DNA of 64,000 bases from Thermoanaerobacterium aotearoense (lineage in GTDB: Bacteria; Bacillota; Thermoanaerobacteria; Thermoanaerobacterales; Thermoanaerobacteraceae): the NCBI RefSeq assembly GCF_009905255.1, contig NZ_CP047602.1:1909501-1973500 (forward strand), written 5' to 3'. The translations under genes and the position numbers were made by a program. This document shows, piece after piece, positions 38,337 to 46,902 of the stretch. Within the stretch, counting starts at the first letter, position 1; every line of letters starts with the position of its first letter. The notes under the pieces were generated by a model that saw only the letters and a list, made by a program, of their open reading frames with translations, was not told the origin of the DNA and made no database searches.

Positions 38337-38759
38337 TTAATCTATGCAGTAAAATGTCTCACGGGAAGACCCCACAAGTTTGCCATCTTGATTGTATGCA
38401 TCACATACTGCAACAGCAGTCGTCTTGCCCATGTGGATGATCTTCCCTATTGCCTTGATCCTGTCTTTGTCTTTTAATGGCTTTATATAGTTTATGTTCA
38501 TCTCGAGAGTCACCATGTTTTTCCCCATCGTCTTTGCAGCAATTCCCATAGCTGTATCCATGAGAGAAAAAAGTACACCGCCGTGAGCAATCCCAAAGAT
38601 ATTTAGATGTTTCTCGGAAATCGTCATTTCCATCGTCACTTTACCACTGCCAAGCTCAGCAATCTCCATGCCGATTAGATTGTGAAACTGAGCTTTTTGG
38701 TTCAACTCGATTATTTCTTTGAATAATTCTTCATTTATACCGAGATTTTTAGCTTCCAA
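38337..38759 (-). CDS. PaaI-type hotdog thioesterase
   Basis: 140-aa acyl-CoA thioesterase of the hotdog fold. The motif FGIAHGGVLFSLMDTAMGIAA contains the HGG and Asp residues of PaaI-like enzymes, followed by VTLEMNINYIKPL. It begins at TTG 38759, with AAAGGATG about nine bases upstream. Substrate unknown. It lies directly downstream of the broken sigma-factor gene in the same direction. Confidence 0.87.
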   Translation of the reverse strand: MEAKNLGINEELFKEIIELNQKAQFHNLIGMEIAELGSGKVTMEMTISEKHLNIFGIAHGGVLFSLMDTAMGIAAKTMGKNMVTLEMNINYIKPLKDKDRIKAIGKIIHMGKTTAVAVCDAYNQDGKLVGSSRETFYCID

Positions 38760-38784
38760 GTATACATCATCCTTTCAAGCCGTT

Positions 38785-39351
38785 TTACATAATTATATCA
38801 TTTTTTATCAAAAATCTTAATCTATCTAAAGCCCTGTCTTTAAGTTTAACAACACTTTGGTAACCTACTCCTAATTCTTTCGATATTTCAACAAGCGTTT
38901 TTCTCTCGAAAAAGTAAAGCATTATTATGTTTTTCTGCTTTGCAGTAAGTCTATTCAAGGCTTATTTTAAATCCTTTTTCATGATATCATCAAAAAATTT
39001 TTCTTCCGGCGTAAGTCCATCGCTTTCAATCAAATCGATGATCTCATCTTCATCATCATCTGCCTTTGCATTCAAAGAAAGAAATGGCTTTTTCTTTCTA
39101 TAGACATTTAAAAAGTAAAATTTAAGCTGCATACTGCCATATGCTATAAATTCTTTGCCTTTTTTCTCATCAAACTGATGAATAGCAGTAATGAGCACTT
39201 CTCTTCCATCCTGAATCATATCATCAAAACTGTCGTATGGAAACTTCTTTGCTAATTTTATCAAAAGAGGATTGAATTTTTTTAAAATCTCATAGACAGA
39301 ATCTTTATCACCACTTTTAGCCTTAAAGCACAGTTCATTATAGCTTATCAT
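38785..39351 (-). pseudogene. Sigma-70-type factor interrupted by an in-frame TAA
   Basis: The first frame (39351-38962, 129 aa) encodes a sigma region 2 (DSFDDMIQDGREVLITAIHQF). It ends at TAA (38962-38964) after MKKDLK. The same frame then continues with ALNRLTAKQKNIIMLYFFER and KTLVEISKELGVGYQSVVKLK, a region 4 helix-turn-helix, to a stop at 38785-38787. Without the TAA this would be an ordinary 188-aa factor resembling UviA-type or phage-like sigma factors. A TTG two codons after the stop, with AAAGGA about 15 bases before it, could restart translation, so a split two-subunit factor is possible. A point mutation is simpler. Confidence 0.78.
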
Positions 39352-39617
39352 CTACTACACACCCCACATAAAGTGAGGACCGGTCCCTTTCAGTGCAGCA
39401 CTGTGCTTTAATTATATTAAACGAACAAATGTTTTTGTAATTGCGAGTTATAAAAAGTCAATGGAGAAAATTTATAATAATCAGTTATTTATGGCATTAC
39501 TTACTGGCAAAACAAAGATTTCCCTTTAGGACTTTATGGAATTTCCAAAAATAAAAGAGACACATATGTTAAATCAAAAAACACATGCGCCTCTATGTAG
39601 ATCTTCTCTTTTAAATT
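39352..39617. other. Gene-free stretch between sigma pseudogene and NlpC gene
   Basis: It holds the GGGGTG site of the sigma gene, a GGACCGGTCC palindrome, a CAGTGC/GCACTG hairpin near 39391-39403, and an AAAAGAGA/TCTCTTTT-flanked inverted repeat (about 39550-39615) that probably terminates the NlpC/P60 transcript. No coding potential seen. Confidence 0.45.
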
Positions 39618-40298
39618 TTAATAATATCTTCTTGCACCAATATAGTACGTCCTAAACCAACCGCTGAAATCTGCGATAGCAGCCTTACCAAGTGAATCGC
39701 TCATGTGTATCAAGCGATTACCTCCTATGTATATGCCTTCATGTGTAGGACCACCGCCTGATGTAGAGAAAAACAATATATCGCCTGGTTGAAGATCAGA
39801 TAAGCTTATAGCCCTTCCACCTGCATATTGGTCATACGTAGTTCTACCGATGCTTTTTCCAGCTTGCCTAAACACATATTGAACAAATCCAGAACAATCA
39901 AAACCTGCAGGTGTAGTACCACCGAAAACATACGGTACTCCAAGATATCTTTCTGCAATGTTTACTATATCAAAATTTGATGGGCGATCATAACCACCCC
40001 TTGATGAAACGCCAGTTACAGTCGTCCTATTTAGTACAGCCTCTGTAGCTGGTCCTACAATCCCATCTGGAGATAAGCCATACCTTTTTTGCAATGCGAT
40101 CACTGCACTTTTTGTCTTGCTGCCAAATATTCCGTCAATACCACCTGTGCTATAGCCAAGCCTGTTTAACGTTTGCTGCAGGCTAACCACTGCTTGTCCT
40201 TTCGAGCCGTATTTTAAAAGTTCCATTGCAAATGCACTTGGCGCTTGCATAAGCGTTATTGACACAACCGCTGTTGCCACTATTTTTTTGTAATTCAA
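39618..40298 (-). CDS. Secreted NlpC/P60 peptidoglycan hydrolase with binding domain
   Basis: 226-aa cell-wall endopeptidase. A signal peptide ends near SAFA, followed by a PG_binding_1 domain (about 30-95, LKYGSKGQAVVSLQQTLNRLG and GIDGIFGSKTK) and an NlpC/P60 domain with the catalytic Cys in GFDCSGFVQYVF and His in PTHEGIYIGG. The ribosome site AGAGAGG directly touches the ATG at 40307 but lies nine bases before the TTG at 40298, so I prefer TTG. A cyclic-di-AMP riboswitch fills the leader, the usual partner of such hydrolases. Confidence 0.92.
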   Translation of the reverse strand: MNYKKIVATAVVSITLMQAPSAFAMELLKYGSKGQAVVSLQQTLNRLGYSTGGIDGIFGSKTKSAVIALQKRYGLSPDGIVGPATEAVLNRTTVTGVSSRGGYDRPSNFDIVNIAERYLGVPYVFGGTTPAGFDCSGFVQYVFRQAGKSIGRTTYDQYAGGRAISLSDLQPGDILFFSTSGGGPTHEGIYIGGNRLIHMSDSLGKAAIADFSGWFRTYYIGARRYY

Positions 40299-40315
40299 TT
40301 CATTCATCCTCTCTT

Positions 40316-40413
40316 TATGCCTACGAGGTTAGTTGACGGGTTCGGTAAAGAGAAACCCTACCGCATACGCGGATTCACCCCAAAGATATCCCCCGCTCTT
40401 TCGATTAGGCATA
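40316..40413 (-). promoter_or_regulatory. Cyclic-di-AMP riboswitch (ydaO/yuaA type)
   Basis: The minus-strand leader carries the class signature: TATGCC (40408-40413) pairing with GGCATA (40316-40321), GGGGTGAATCCGC, GCGGTAGGG, CCGAACCCGTCA and CTAACCTCGTAGGC. c-di-AMP would turn off the cell-wall hydrolase. The aptamer ends only about 9 bases before the start region and I see no separate terminator, so control may be translational. Confidence 0.93.
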
Positions 40414-40463
40414 TTTTTTAAATAAATTTAATAAAAAATTTATATTTTTAATAATTAATTAAT

Positions 40464-40492
40464 ATTATAAAGGTAAATTGTATCGAAGTCAA
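40464..40492 (-). promoter_or_regulatory. Promoter of the riboswitch-NlpC transcript
   Basis: Minus-strand TTGACT (40487-40492) and TATAAT (40464-40469), 17 bases apart. Confidence 0.78.
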
Positions 40493-40511
40493 CCACATTC
40501 CATAAATTACC

Positions 40512-40542
40512 TGAAGATTGTGAGTTTTTCATGGTTATACTA
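40512..40542 (+). promoter_or_regulatory. Possible sigma-G promoter of ku-ligD
   Basis: TGAAGA (40512-40517) and TATACTA (40536-40542), 18 bases apart, each differ at one position from the sigma-G pattern TGAATA / CATACTA. The ku-ligD pair of B. subtilis is forespore-specific, so this would fit. It is a weak-consensus call. Confidence 0.4.
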
Positions 40543-40571
40543 ATTAATAAATATCGAAAGAAGGTGAAAAA

Positions 40572-41381
40572 ATGCGTTCAATGTGGAAAGGAGCCATTAG
40601 TTTCGGCCTTGTCAGCATCCCCATAAAACTCTATGCAGCCACAGAAGACAACTCTATCCATTTTAGACAGCTTCACAAGGACTGCAAATCACCCATAAAA
40701 TACGAGAAGATTTGTCCTGTGTGCAATAAAGAAGTTTCTGATGAAGAAATCGTAAGAGGCTATGAATATGAGCCAGGAAAATTTGTCATCATAGATGAAG
40801 AAGACTTAGAGAGAATTCCAAAGTCAACAGTTAAAACGATAGACATTATCGATTTTACAGATTTAAGACAAATAGACCCTATATATTTCGATAGGACATA
40901 CTACATCGCACCAGATGAAATAGGTGCAAAACCATACGTACTTTTAAGAGATTCTATGAAGAAATTAAACCGTGTTGCAGTTGCAAGAGTCGTCATACGC
41001 TCAAGGCAAGATTTAGCCTGCATAAGAGTTTTCAATGACAACTACATGGTAATGGAAACAATGCACTTCCCTGATGAAATAAGAAGTACAAACGAGCTTC
41101 CGCCTATCCGCAATGTAGATCTTCATGAAAATGAGGTGAAAATGGCTATAAAGCTTGTGGATACTCTGACATCTGATTTTTCTCCAGAAAAATACGATGA
41201 CAATTACAGAAAAGCTCTAATTGAAATAATCGAGTCGAAAATTCAAGATAGAAAAATCGAAATACCCGAATCGCCAAAGGAAGAAAATGTCCTGGATCTT
41301 GTAAGTGCATTAAAAGCCAGCATCGAGTCAGTAAAAGAAGAAAACATGGCAAAAAAAACAAAAAAGAAAAAAGGTGCATAA
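40572..41381 (+). CDS. ku: Ku DNA end-binding protein
   Basis: 269-aa bacterial Ku that binds double-strand ends for non-homologous end joining. The start MRSMWKGAISFGLVSIPIKL is diagnostic, followed by the zinc-free core with CKSPIKYEKICPVCNKEV and the MKLVDTL-like segment EVKMAIKLVDTL. A basic Lys-rich tail (AKKTKKKKGA) ends the protein, as in many Ku proteins. GAAGGTG precedes the ATG. Three bases separate it from the ligase gene. Confidence 0.96.
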   Translation: MRSMWKGAISFGLVSIPIKLYAATEDNSIHFRQLHKDCKSPIKYEKICPVCNKEVSDEEIVRGYEYEPGKFVIIDEEDLERIPKSTVKTIDIIDFTDLRQIDPIYFDRTYYIAPDEIGAKPYVLLRDSMKKLNRVAVARVVIRSRQDLACIRVFNDNYMVMETMHFPDEIRSTNELPPIRNVDLHENEVKMAIKLVDTLTSDFSPEKYDDNYRKALIEIIESKIQDRKIEIPESPKEENVLDLVSALKASIESVKEENMAKKTKKKKGA

Positions 41382-41384
41382 AGA

Positions 41385-42308
41385 TTGTCCATGATGGATG
41401 AAAAAATTCCTCCTATGCTGGCTATATCGGGAAATGTATTTGACGATCCGAATTGGGTATATGAAATCAAATGGGATGGTTCAAGGACAATAGCATTTCT
41501 TTCATCTTCTACAAAGCTTCAAGACAGAAGACTTGTAAATATAAGCCACCAATTTCCAGAACTTATGAACATAAATAAATGTCTAAAATCAAATGAAGCC
41601 ATACTTGACGGTGAATTGATCGTTCTAAAAGACAATAAACCAAGCTATAGAAACATAATGATGCGAAAACACCAACAAAACAAACTAAGAATCGAACTTT
41701 TAAGTAAATCCAATCCCGCAATATTTATAACATGGGATGTAATATATGTTGATGGAAAAGAGTTATTAAACTACCCACTGATTGAGCGCAGAGAAATTTT
41801 AAGTAAAATCGTCAGTGAAAGCAATCTAATAAGGATATCTGATTACATATTTGGACACGGCAAAACTTTATTTGCGGAAACTGGCAAAAAACAATTGGAA
41901 GGAGTAATGGCTAAAAAAGCAGACTCAAAATATTATTTAGGAAAAAGAAGCAGTCTGTGGCAAAAATTCAAACACCACATAGTGCTAAATGCTGTAATAT
42001 TAGGTTATATGATAGACAAAACTGCGTTAGTCTTGGGCCTTTACAACGAGGAGGACAAACTTGTGCACATTGGAAATGTAGAATCTGGAATATCACAAAA
42101 AGAATTATCATCGTTCTTATATGTCGCCAATGATCTGAAGGTCGGATCGGAATTTTACGGTCTTGCCATTAACAACGTTCAATGGATAATGCCTTTTATT
42201 GTATGTAAGGTTAAATTCATGGAATGGTCAGAAAATTTCAAAATGAGAGCACCATCTTTCTTAGAATTTGCCTTAGATGTGAAACCTACCGAATGCAGAT
42301 TCATGTAA
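41385..42308 (+). CDS. ligD: ATP-dependent DNA ligase of the LigD type (ligase domain only)
   Basis: 307-aa ligase sealing Ku-bound ends. The adenylation motif EIKWDGSR has the nucleophilic Lys29. LDGELIVLKDN and FITWDVIYVDGKEL are downstream ligase motifs, MAKKADSKYYLGKRS and WQKFKHHIV complete the adenylation domain, and an OB-fold tail follows. The polymerase and phosphoesterase modules of full LigD are absent. It starts with TTG at 41385, with AAAGGTG eight bases upstream at the end of ku; ATG codons at 41391 and 41394 are worse placed. Confidence 0.93.
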   Translation: MSMMDEKIPPMLAISGNVFDDPNWVYEIKWDGSRTIAFLSSSTKLQDRRLVNISHQFPELMNINKCLKSNEAILDGELIVLKDNKPSYRNIMMRKHQQNKLRIELLSKSNPAIFITWDVIYVDGKELLNYPLIERREILSKIVSESNLIRISDYIFGHGKTLFAETGKKQLEGVMAKKADSKYYLGKRSSLWQKFKHHIVLNAVILGYMIDKTALVLGLYNEEDKLVHIGNVESGISQKELSSFLYVANDLKVGSEFYGLAINNVQWIMPFIVCKVKFMEWSENFKMRAPSFLEFALDVKPTECRFM

Positions 42309-42375
42309 ACCAATTGAAATGTACACATTATTGATTTAAAATAAAATTATAAACGTACAAGGGGGATACTTTCAA

Positions 42376-44037
42376 TTGGCATCAATAAATAAAAAGCGCA
42401 TTTTGCTCGTATTAATAACATTTTTATTTTTAATCGCATGTCTTGTAGCACGATTAATATGGCTACAGGTTGTCATGGCTCCAAAATATTCACTGGCCGT
42501 AAAAAATCAGACAACATCTAAGATAGTATTAAAGCCACAGAGAGGAATTATTTACGATGCAAATGGAAATATCCTGGCCACTAATGTAAGCGGCGGCGAT
42601 GTATATGCTGCACCTAAAAATATAACACATCCAGATGCAGTCGCAGACAAATTGTACAGCTTATTAGGCATGAAAAAAGATTCACTGTACAAGCTTCTCA
42701 GCAATAAAAATTCTGAGTGGACTGTCCTTAAAAAAAATGTCTCACTGGACAATGTAAACAAGATAAAAAAGTTAAACCTTGCAGGCATATACGTAGAAGA
42801 TACCAACATTAGAAGCTATCCAGACGGCAGTCTATTGTCACAGACATTAGGATTCACTGGTGTAGACGGAAATGGTCTATACGGTTTAGAATACTCATTT
42901 GATAAATACTTAAAAGGAACATCGGGATTAGAAGTAGCCACAACTGACGAAGTAGGTCATGTCATAGGACTTCCCGAAAAATTGTATGAGCCAGAAAAAG
43001 GCGATGATTTAGTCCTTACTGTCGACTCAGTTATTCAGGGATATGCAGAAACAGCCATAGAAAAAGCTTATGAAACTTACAGCCCTGCTAATGGCATTTC
43101 TGCAATCGTGATGAATCCGAAGACAGGCGATATCTTAGCCATGGCAAATATTCCTGATTTTGATCCAAATGAGCCAAATAAGGTCAGCTCCATCGACACA
43201 TGGTCAAATCCTGCTGTATCTTATCTGTACGAACCAGGATCAGTATTTAAAGTAGTAACAGCATCTGCTGCATTAGAAGAATCTTTAGTCACGCCAAATG
43301 AGCAATTTTACGATCCCGGTTACTACATAGTATCAGGCCACAGGATAAATAGCTGGACAAAATTAGGAAATATCGATTTTTCACAAGCAGTGGCAATGTC
43401 CAGCGATACTGTATTCATGAAGATAATCGTAGAACGGCTTAAATTAAATACATTGTACAAGTACATAAACGCCTTTGGGTTCGGAAGCCCGACTGGAATA
43501 CAGCTTCCAGGCGAAGCATCTGGCATGATAATACCAGAGAAAAATGTTCATCCTGTAGACCTTGCATCCATGTCTTTTGGACAAGGCATAGCAGTGACAC
43601 CACTTCAAATGATAGATGCTTTTTCGGCAACTATAAATGGTGGATACTTGATGAAACCAAACATAGTAAAAGAAATAAAGTCAGGCGATAAAGTCATAAA
43701 AGAATTTAAACCTCAAGTCATACGACAAGTAATATCACAAGATACGTCAAACACAATGAAAGAGTTGCTTAAAAAAGTCGTCGATGAAGGAACAGGAACA
43801 GCATGTCAAATATCCGGCTTTACAGTAGGAGGAAAATCAGGCACAACTGAAAATTATTCGCCTGGGAAATACACAGCATCTTTTGCCGCATTCGCACCTG
43901 TGGACAACCCTCAAGTAGCCGTCTTAGTGGTCATAAGAAATCCTACTAAAAACGGCCACATGGGTGGCGAAATCGCAGCACCTGTCGTAAAAGACATACT
44001 TTCAAATACGTTAAGATATCTGATGATAAAGAAATAG
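42376..44037 (+). CDS. Class B penicillin-binding protein (SpoVD/FtsI type)
   Basis: 553-aa transpeptidase for peptidoglycan cross-linking. One N-terminal membrane helix (about 8-30) is followed by a dimerisation domain (RGIIYDANGNILATN). The transpeptidase domain has SxxK in EPGSVFKVVTAS, an SxD variant of the SxN motif in AMSSDTVFMK, and KSG in VGGKSGTTEN. No PASTA domain is present at the C-terminus. TTG start at 42376 with AGGGGG upstream. Its role could be sporulation or elongation; the stand-alone context does not decide. Confidence 0.92.
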   Translation: MASINKKRILLVLITFLFLIACLVARLIWLQVVMAPKYSLAVKNQTTSKIVLKPQRGIIYDANGNILATNVSGGDVYAAPKNITHPDAVADKLYSLLGMKKDSLYKLLSNKNSEWTVLKKNVSLDNVNKIKKLNLAGIYVEDTNIRSYPDGSLLSQTLGFTGVDGNGLYGLEYSFDKYLKGTSGLEVATTDEVGHVIGLPEKLYEPEKGDDLVLTVDSVIQGYAETAIEKAYETYSPANGISAIVMNPKTGDILAMANIPDFDPNEPNKVSSIDTWSNPAVSYLYEPGSVFKVVTASAALEESLVTPNEQFYDPGYYIVSGHRINSWTKLGNIDFSQAVAMSSDTVFMKIIVERLKLNTLYKYINAFGFGSPTGIQLPGEASGMIIPEKNVHPVDLASMSFGQGIAVTPLQMIDAFSATINGGYLMKPNIVKEIKSGDKVIKEFKPQVIRQVISQDTSNTMKELLKKVVDEGTGTACQISGFTVGGKSGTTENYSPGKYTASFAAFAPVDNPQVAVLVVIRNPTKNGHMGGEIAAPVVKDILSNTLRYLMIKK

Positions 44038-44063
44038 CCGTGCACAAAAATGCGCGGCTATTT
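44032..44063. terminator. Bidirectional terminator between converging genes
   Basis: AAATAGCCG (44032-44040) and CGGCTATTT (44055-44063) form a 9-bp stem covering the stop codons of the PBP gene and the NusG-II gene, with A/T-rich flanks on both sides. Confidence 0.75.
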
Positions 44064-44430
44064 AATATACTACATCATCCACTTCTCCTTTTTTACCACC
44101 TGTAACTCTTACAACTACTCTATTGGGAAGACATACTATCTGCTGGCCTTCCTTATCTATCCAGCCAGTCCTGACACATATCTGATCTGGGCAATTGGCT
44201 TCTTTCATTCTGACCTTGCCATCTTTTATCTCAACGACATTTAAATGCTGGCCATTGTGGATTGTCACTGTTTTATCAACGTTTAAAGGCAATTCTTGAT
44301 ATTTAGAACCATTTACTTCAATTACAACATCTGTGCCAGTTCTTGATAGCGCCTTGTCATAAGTAAAATAGGCAGAAACAAGAGAAATAATCAAAAGAAC
44401 ACCTATTAAAATCTTATCACCTATTTTCAT
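44062..44430 (-). CDS. NusG domain II-like membrane-anchored protein
   Basis: 122-aa protein with an N-terminal membrane helix (about 7-25) and an extracytoplasmic domain of the NusG domain II type. The diagnostic piece is KEANCPDQICVRTGWI with two cysteines and the following IVCLPNRVVVRV. It overlaps the end of the ApbE gene by 14 bases. Such pairs occur with flavin-based redox or electron-transfer systems; no other partners are visible here. Function unknown. Confidence 0.82.
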   Translation of the reverse strand: MKIGDKILIGVLLIISLVSAYFTYDKALSRTGTDVVIEVNGSKYQELPLNVDKTVTIHNGQHLNVVEIKDGKVRMKEANCPDQICVRTGWIDKEGQQIVCLPNRVVVRVTGGKKGEVDDVVY

Positions 44431-45469
44431 ATAGCTTAAACCTCGAATCTGTTATCTTTAATTTACCTTTAAGGCCTGATGTTGCATATACTTTATAGTC
44501 CGGTGTGACAAAAATCGCGTCTACGCCAGGCATACTCTCTATCAATTTCATCCCTTTGTCAACGCCTAAAATAAAGGTAATCGTAGATAAAGCATCAGCA
44601 TCAATAGACTTAATATTAGAAGAAACTATTGTCGTACTGACGACGCCGCTTTCTGCAGGATACCCTGTAAAAGGATTTAATATATGATGGTACCTTTTGC
44701 CGTTTTGAATAAAGTACCTTTCATAATTGCCAGATGTATCAATAAGCATGTCTTTGCCTGAAACAATAGCAAAATACGTACCTTTATCTCCAAAAGGATT
44801 CTGTATGCCTATATTCCAGTTGGAGCCATCTGGCTTTGAACCATAAAGGTATACGCTGCTGCCGCCTAAGTTTATAAGCGCGTGCTTTATACCATTTTCT
44901 TTCATAATGTTTTCTACTTCGTCTGCGGCAAAACCCTTGGCAATTCCTCCCAAGTCAATTGCCATGCCTTTTCTGCTTAATTTCACCTCATCGTTCTTTT
45001 CATCCAGCAATACATCTTTGTAATTTATGTATTTCATGGCATCCTTAATCTGGCTTTCCGTCGGAACATGGGCATGGTCAGTACCGATACCCCATAAATT
45101 CACCAATGGAGCGACAGTTATATCGAAATACCCGTCGCTTATTTTACTGTACTTTAAAGCCGTCTTTATGACGTAAAACGTCTCAGGATTTACTTTCACA
45201 TACTTTACACCAGCATTGTCGTTTATCTTTTGTACATCGCTGCCGCTTTTCTGACTGCTCATAAGATTGTCGATTTCTCTCAATTTGTTCATAGACTCAT
45301 CAACTGCTTTTTTGGCATTCCTGCCGTATGCAGTGACTTGCATGACAGTATCCATCATAAAATCAGTACGCGTATACTGTTGATCGTTGTTGCCACACCC
45401 TACAACGGATACAGCGATAAGCATTGTCACAATAATTGCCACAACTTTTTTTATCAAATGATTCATCAT
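44417..45469 (-). CDS. apbE: FAD:protein FMN transferase, lipoprotein
   Basis: 350-aa ApbE enzyme that attaches FMN to threonines of exported flavoproteins. Lipobox VVGCGN with Cys25 directs it to the outer face of the membrane. Family motifs are TDFMMDTVMQVTAYG, AIDLGGIAKGFAADEV, LINLGGSSVYLYG and the C-terminal SIDADALSTITFILG. AGAGG nine bases before the ATG at 45469 supports the start. It is co-transcribed with the NusG-II-like gene. Its flavoprotein target is not in the window. Confidence 0.93.
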   Translation of the reverse strand: MMNHLIKKVVAIIVTMLIAVSVVGCGNNDQQYTRTDFMMDTVMQVTAYGRNAKKAVDESMNKLREIDNLMSSQKSGSDVQKINDNAGVKYVKVNPETFYVIKTALKYSKISDGYFDITVAPLVNLWGIGTDHAHVPTESQIKDAMKYINYKDVLLDEKNDEVKLSRKGMAIDLGGIAKGFAADEVENIMKENGIKHALINLGGSSVYLYGSKPDGSNWNIGIQNPFGDKGTYFAIVSGKDMLIDTSGNYERYFIQNGKRYHHILNPFTGYPAESGVVSTTIVSSNIKSIDADALSTITFILGVDKGMKLIESMPGVDAIFVTPDYKVYATSGLKGKLKITDSRFKLYENR

Positions 45470-45576
45470 CTAAACAATCCTCTCAATATAAGTTAAATTC
45501 ACCTCTTCTATTATAAATTTTTTTTCTAAACTCTTCAAGCAAAATGCTATTAGCATTCATTTCAAGCTCTATAAAC

Positions 45577-45605
45577 TTGTAAGATTCATTTTTTACGTAT
45601 ATAAT
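45577..45605 (+). promoter_or_regulatory. Promoter of the polysaccharide deacetylase gene
   Basis: TTGTAA (45577-45582) and TATAAT (45600-45605), spacer 17. A 13-bp palindrome ATGCTATTAGCAT lies just upstream (45544-45556), between the divergent apbE and deacetylase units. Confidence 0.6.
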
Positions 45606-45631
45606 CTTATTGTAAGGGGGAAATTAGCGGA

Positions 45632-46342
45632 ATGATAAAATTCATGATAAAAATTTACATACTTTACTTAGTTTTAGTAGCATTGCTTCCTACTATGCTG
45701 GGTCGTATTTTCCATTATAATGTCATCTATACAAGCAGAAAAAAGAAAGTGCCATGGATAGCGATTACTTTTGATGACGGTCCAGATCCTGAGTACACGC
45801 CTACACTTTTGTCCCTTTTGGATAAATACAATGTTAAAGCGTGCTTTTTTTTGTTGGCAGACAAAGTTGAAAAGTATCCAGATTTAGCCAAAGAAATCGT
45901 AAATAGAGGTCACGAGATAGGCATACACGGTTATAAGCATCACATAAACTGGTTCTTAGGACCTATTGCCACATACAAGGAATTATTAAAATCAGTCGAA
46001 ATTATCTCTCAGATTACCGGAAAGTATCCTTCATATTATAGGCCACCGTGGGGACTATTTACAACTTTTATCTACCAATATTCAAAAAAATTAGGCATCA
46101 AAATAATTTTATGGAGCTACATGAGCTGGGATTGGAAAGTAAAAGATCCAAATCTGATAGTTAATCGCGTATTAAACAAAGTAAAAGGTGGAAACATTTT
46201 GATATTTCACGATAGCAGCGACAACATAGGGTCAGACAAAGAAGCTCCTGAGACAATGCTTATAGCTCTTGATAAGATAATAAGCGGGATAAAAGAGAAA
46301 AACTTAGAAATTGTCGACATAAATAAATTTATCTTTTCGTAA
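45632..46342 (+). CDS. Polysaccharide deacetylase (NodB domain)
   Basis: 236-aa membrane-anchored deacetylase of the carbohydrate esterase 4 family. An N-terminal hydrophobic helix (about 5-22) precedes the NodB domain with the metal motifs TFDDGPDPEYT and HEIGIHGYKHH, then RPPWGLF and ILIFHDSS. The likely substrate is peptidoglycan or a surface glycan. AAGGGGG precedes the ATG. The YkoP-like gene follows 14 bases later. Confidence 0.92.
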   Translation: MIKFMIKIYILYLVLVALLPTMLGRIFHYNVIYTSRKKKVPWIAITFDDGPDPEYTPTLLSLLDKYNVKACFFLLADKVEKYPDLAKEIVNRGHEIGIHGYKHHINWFLGPIATYKELLKSVEIISQITGKYPSYYRPPWGLFTTFIYQYSKKLGIKIILWSYMSWDWKVKDPNLIVNRVLNKVKGGNILIFHDSSDNIGSDKEAPETMLIALDKIISGIKEKNLEIVDINKFIFS

Positions 46343-46356
46343 ACGGGGTAATCATT

Positions 46357-46902
46357 ATGAAAAAGATTTTTATGTACATTTGGTCTTTGTGGGAATTTGT
46401 ATTTGCAAAATTAAATAATATCCACACAGTAGGTGGAGATGATTCTGAAATAAGAATCGCAATAAAAAGATACAGAGGCAAAAAGATCGTGCTGAAAGAT
46501 GGCACAGTTTTAGATAAAGGCGATAAATTTGCTGAGCTTCACTTAAACAACAAAGTCCTTACCGAAATAACATCCAGCAGCAGTTCACCTATTGCTATAG
46601 GCATCATAGTACTAAAAAGGTTTAAAAAATCTTTAAAGGCATTAAAAGCTTACATCAATGAAAATCACGATTTTGATGATGTAAATGTATTTATGGGATA
46701 CACACTTTTCAATCAAGGTGTGGAAATGCTGGGCTTTGAAGTAATGGACATGAAATCACCTCTTGAAAGATTCATAATCACTCATTATGAAAGCTTTCTT
46801 CTGGGCATATTTCACCCTGAAGGATTTAAGCGGCTTCGCAACAATAAATTTACGGCAAAGATGGTTTTGATTACAAAAAAGACGATAAACAACCGCTACT
46901 AA
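46357..46902 (+). CDS. ykoP: YkoP-like protein of unknown function
   Basis: 181-aa protein that I recognise as resembling B. subtilis YkoP, which is also encoded beside sugar-related envelope genes. It has no clear membrane helix or signal and contains a segment GIIVLKRFKKSLKALKAYI and FMGYTLFNQGVEMLGFEV. It follows the deacetylase in one operon. The last four bases overlap the stop of the convergent solute-binding protein gene. No catalytic motif seen. Confidence 0.68.
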   Translation: MKKIFMYIWSLWEFVFAKLNNIHTVGGDDSEIRIAIKRYRGKKIVLKDGTVLDKGDKFAELHLNNKVLTEITSSSSSPIAIGIIVLKRFKKSLKALKAYINENHDFDDVNVFMGYTLFNQGVEMLGFEVMDMKSPLERFIITHYESFLLGIFHPEGFKRLRNNKFTAKMVLITKKTINNRY

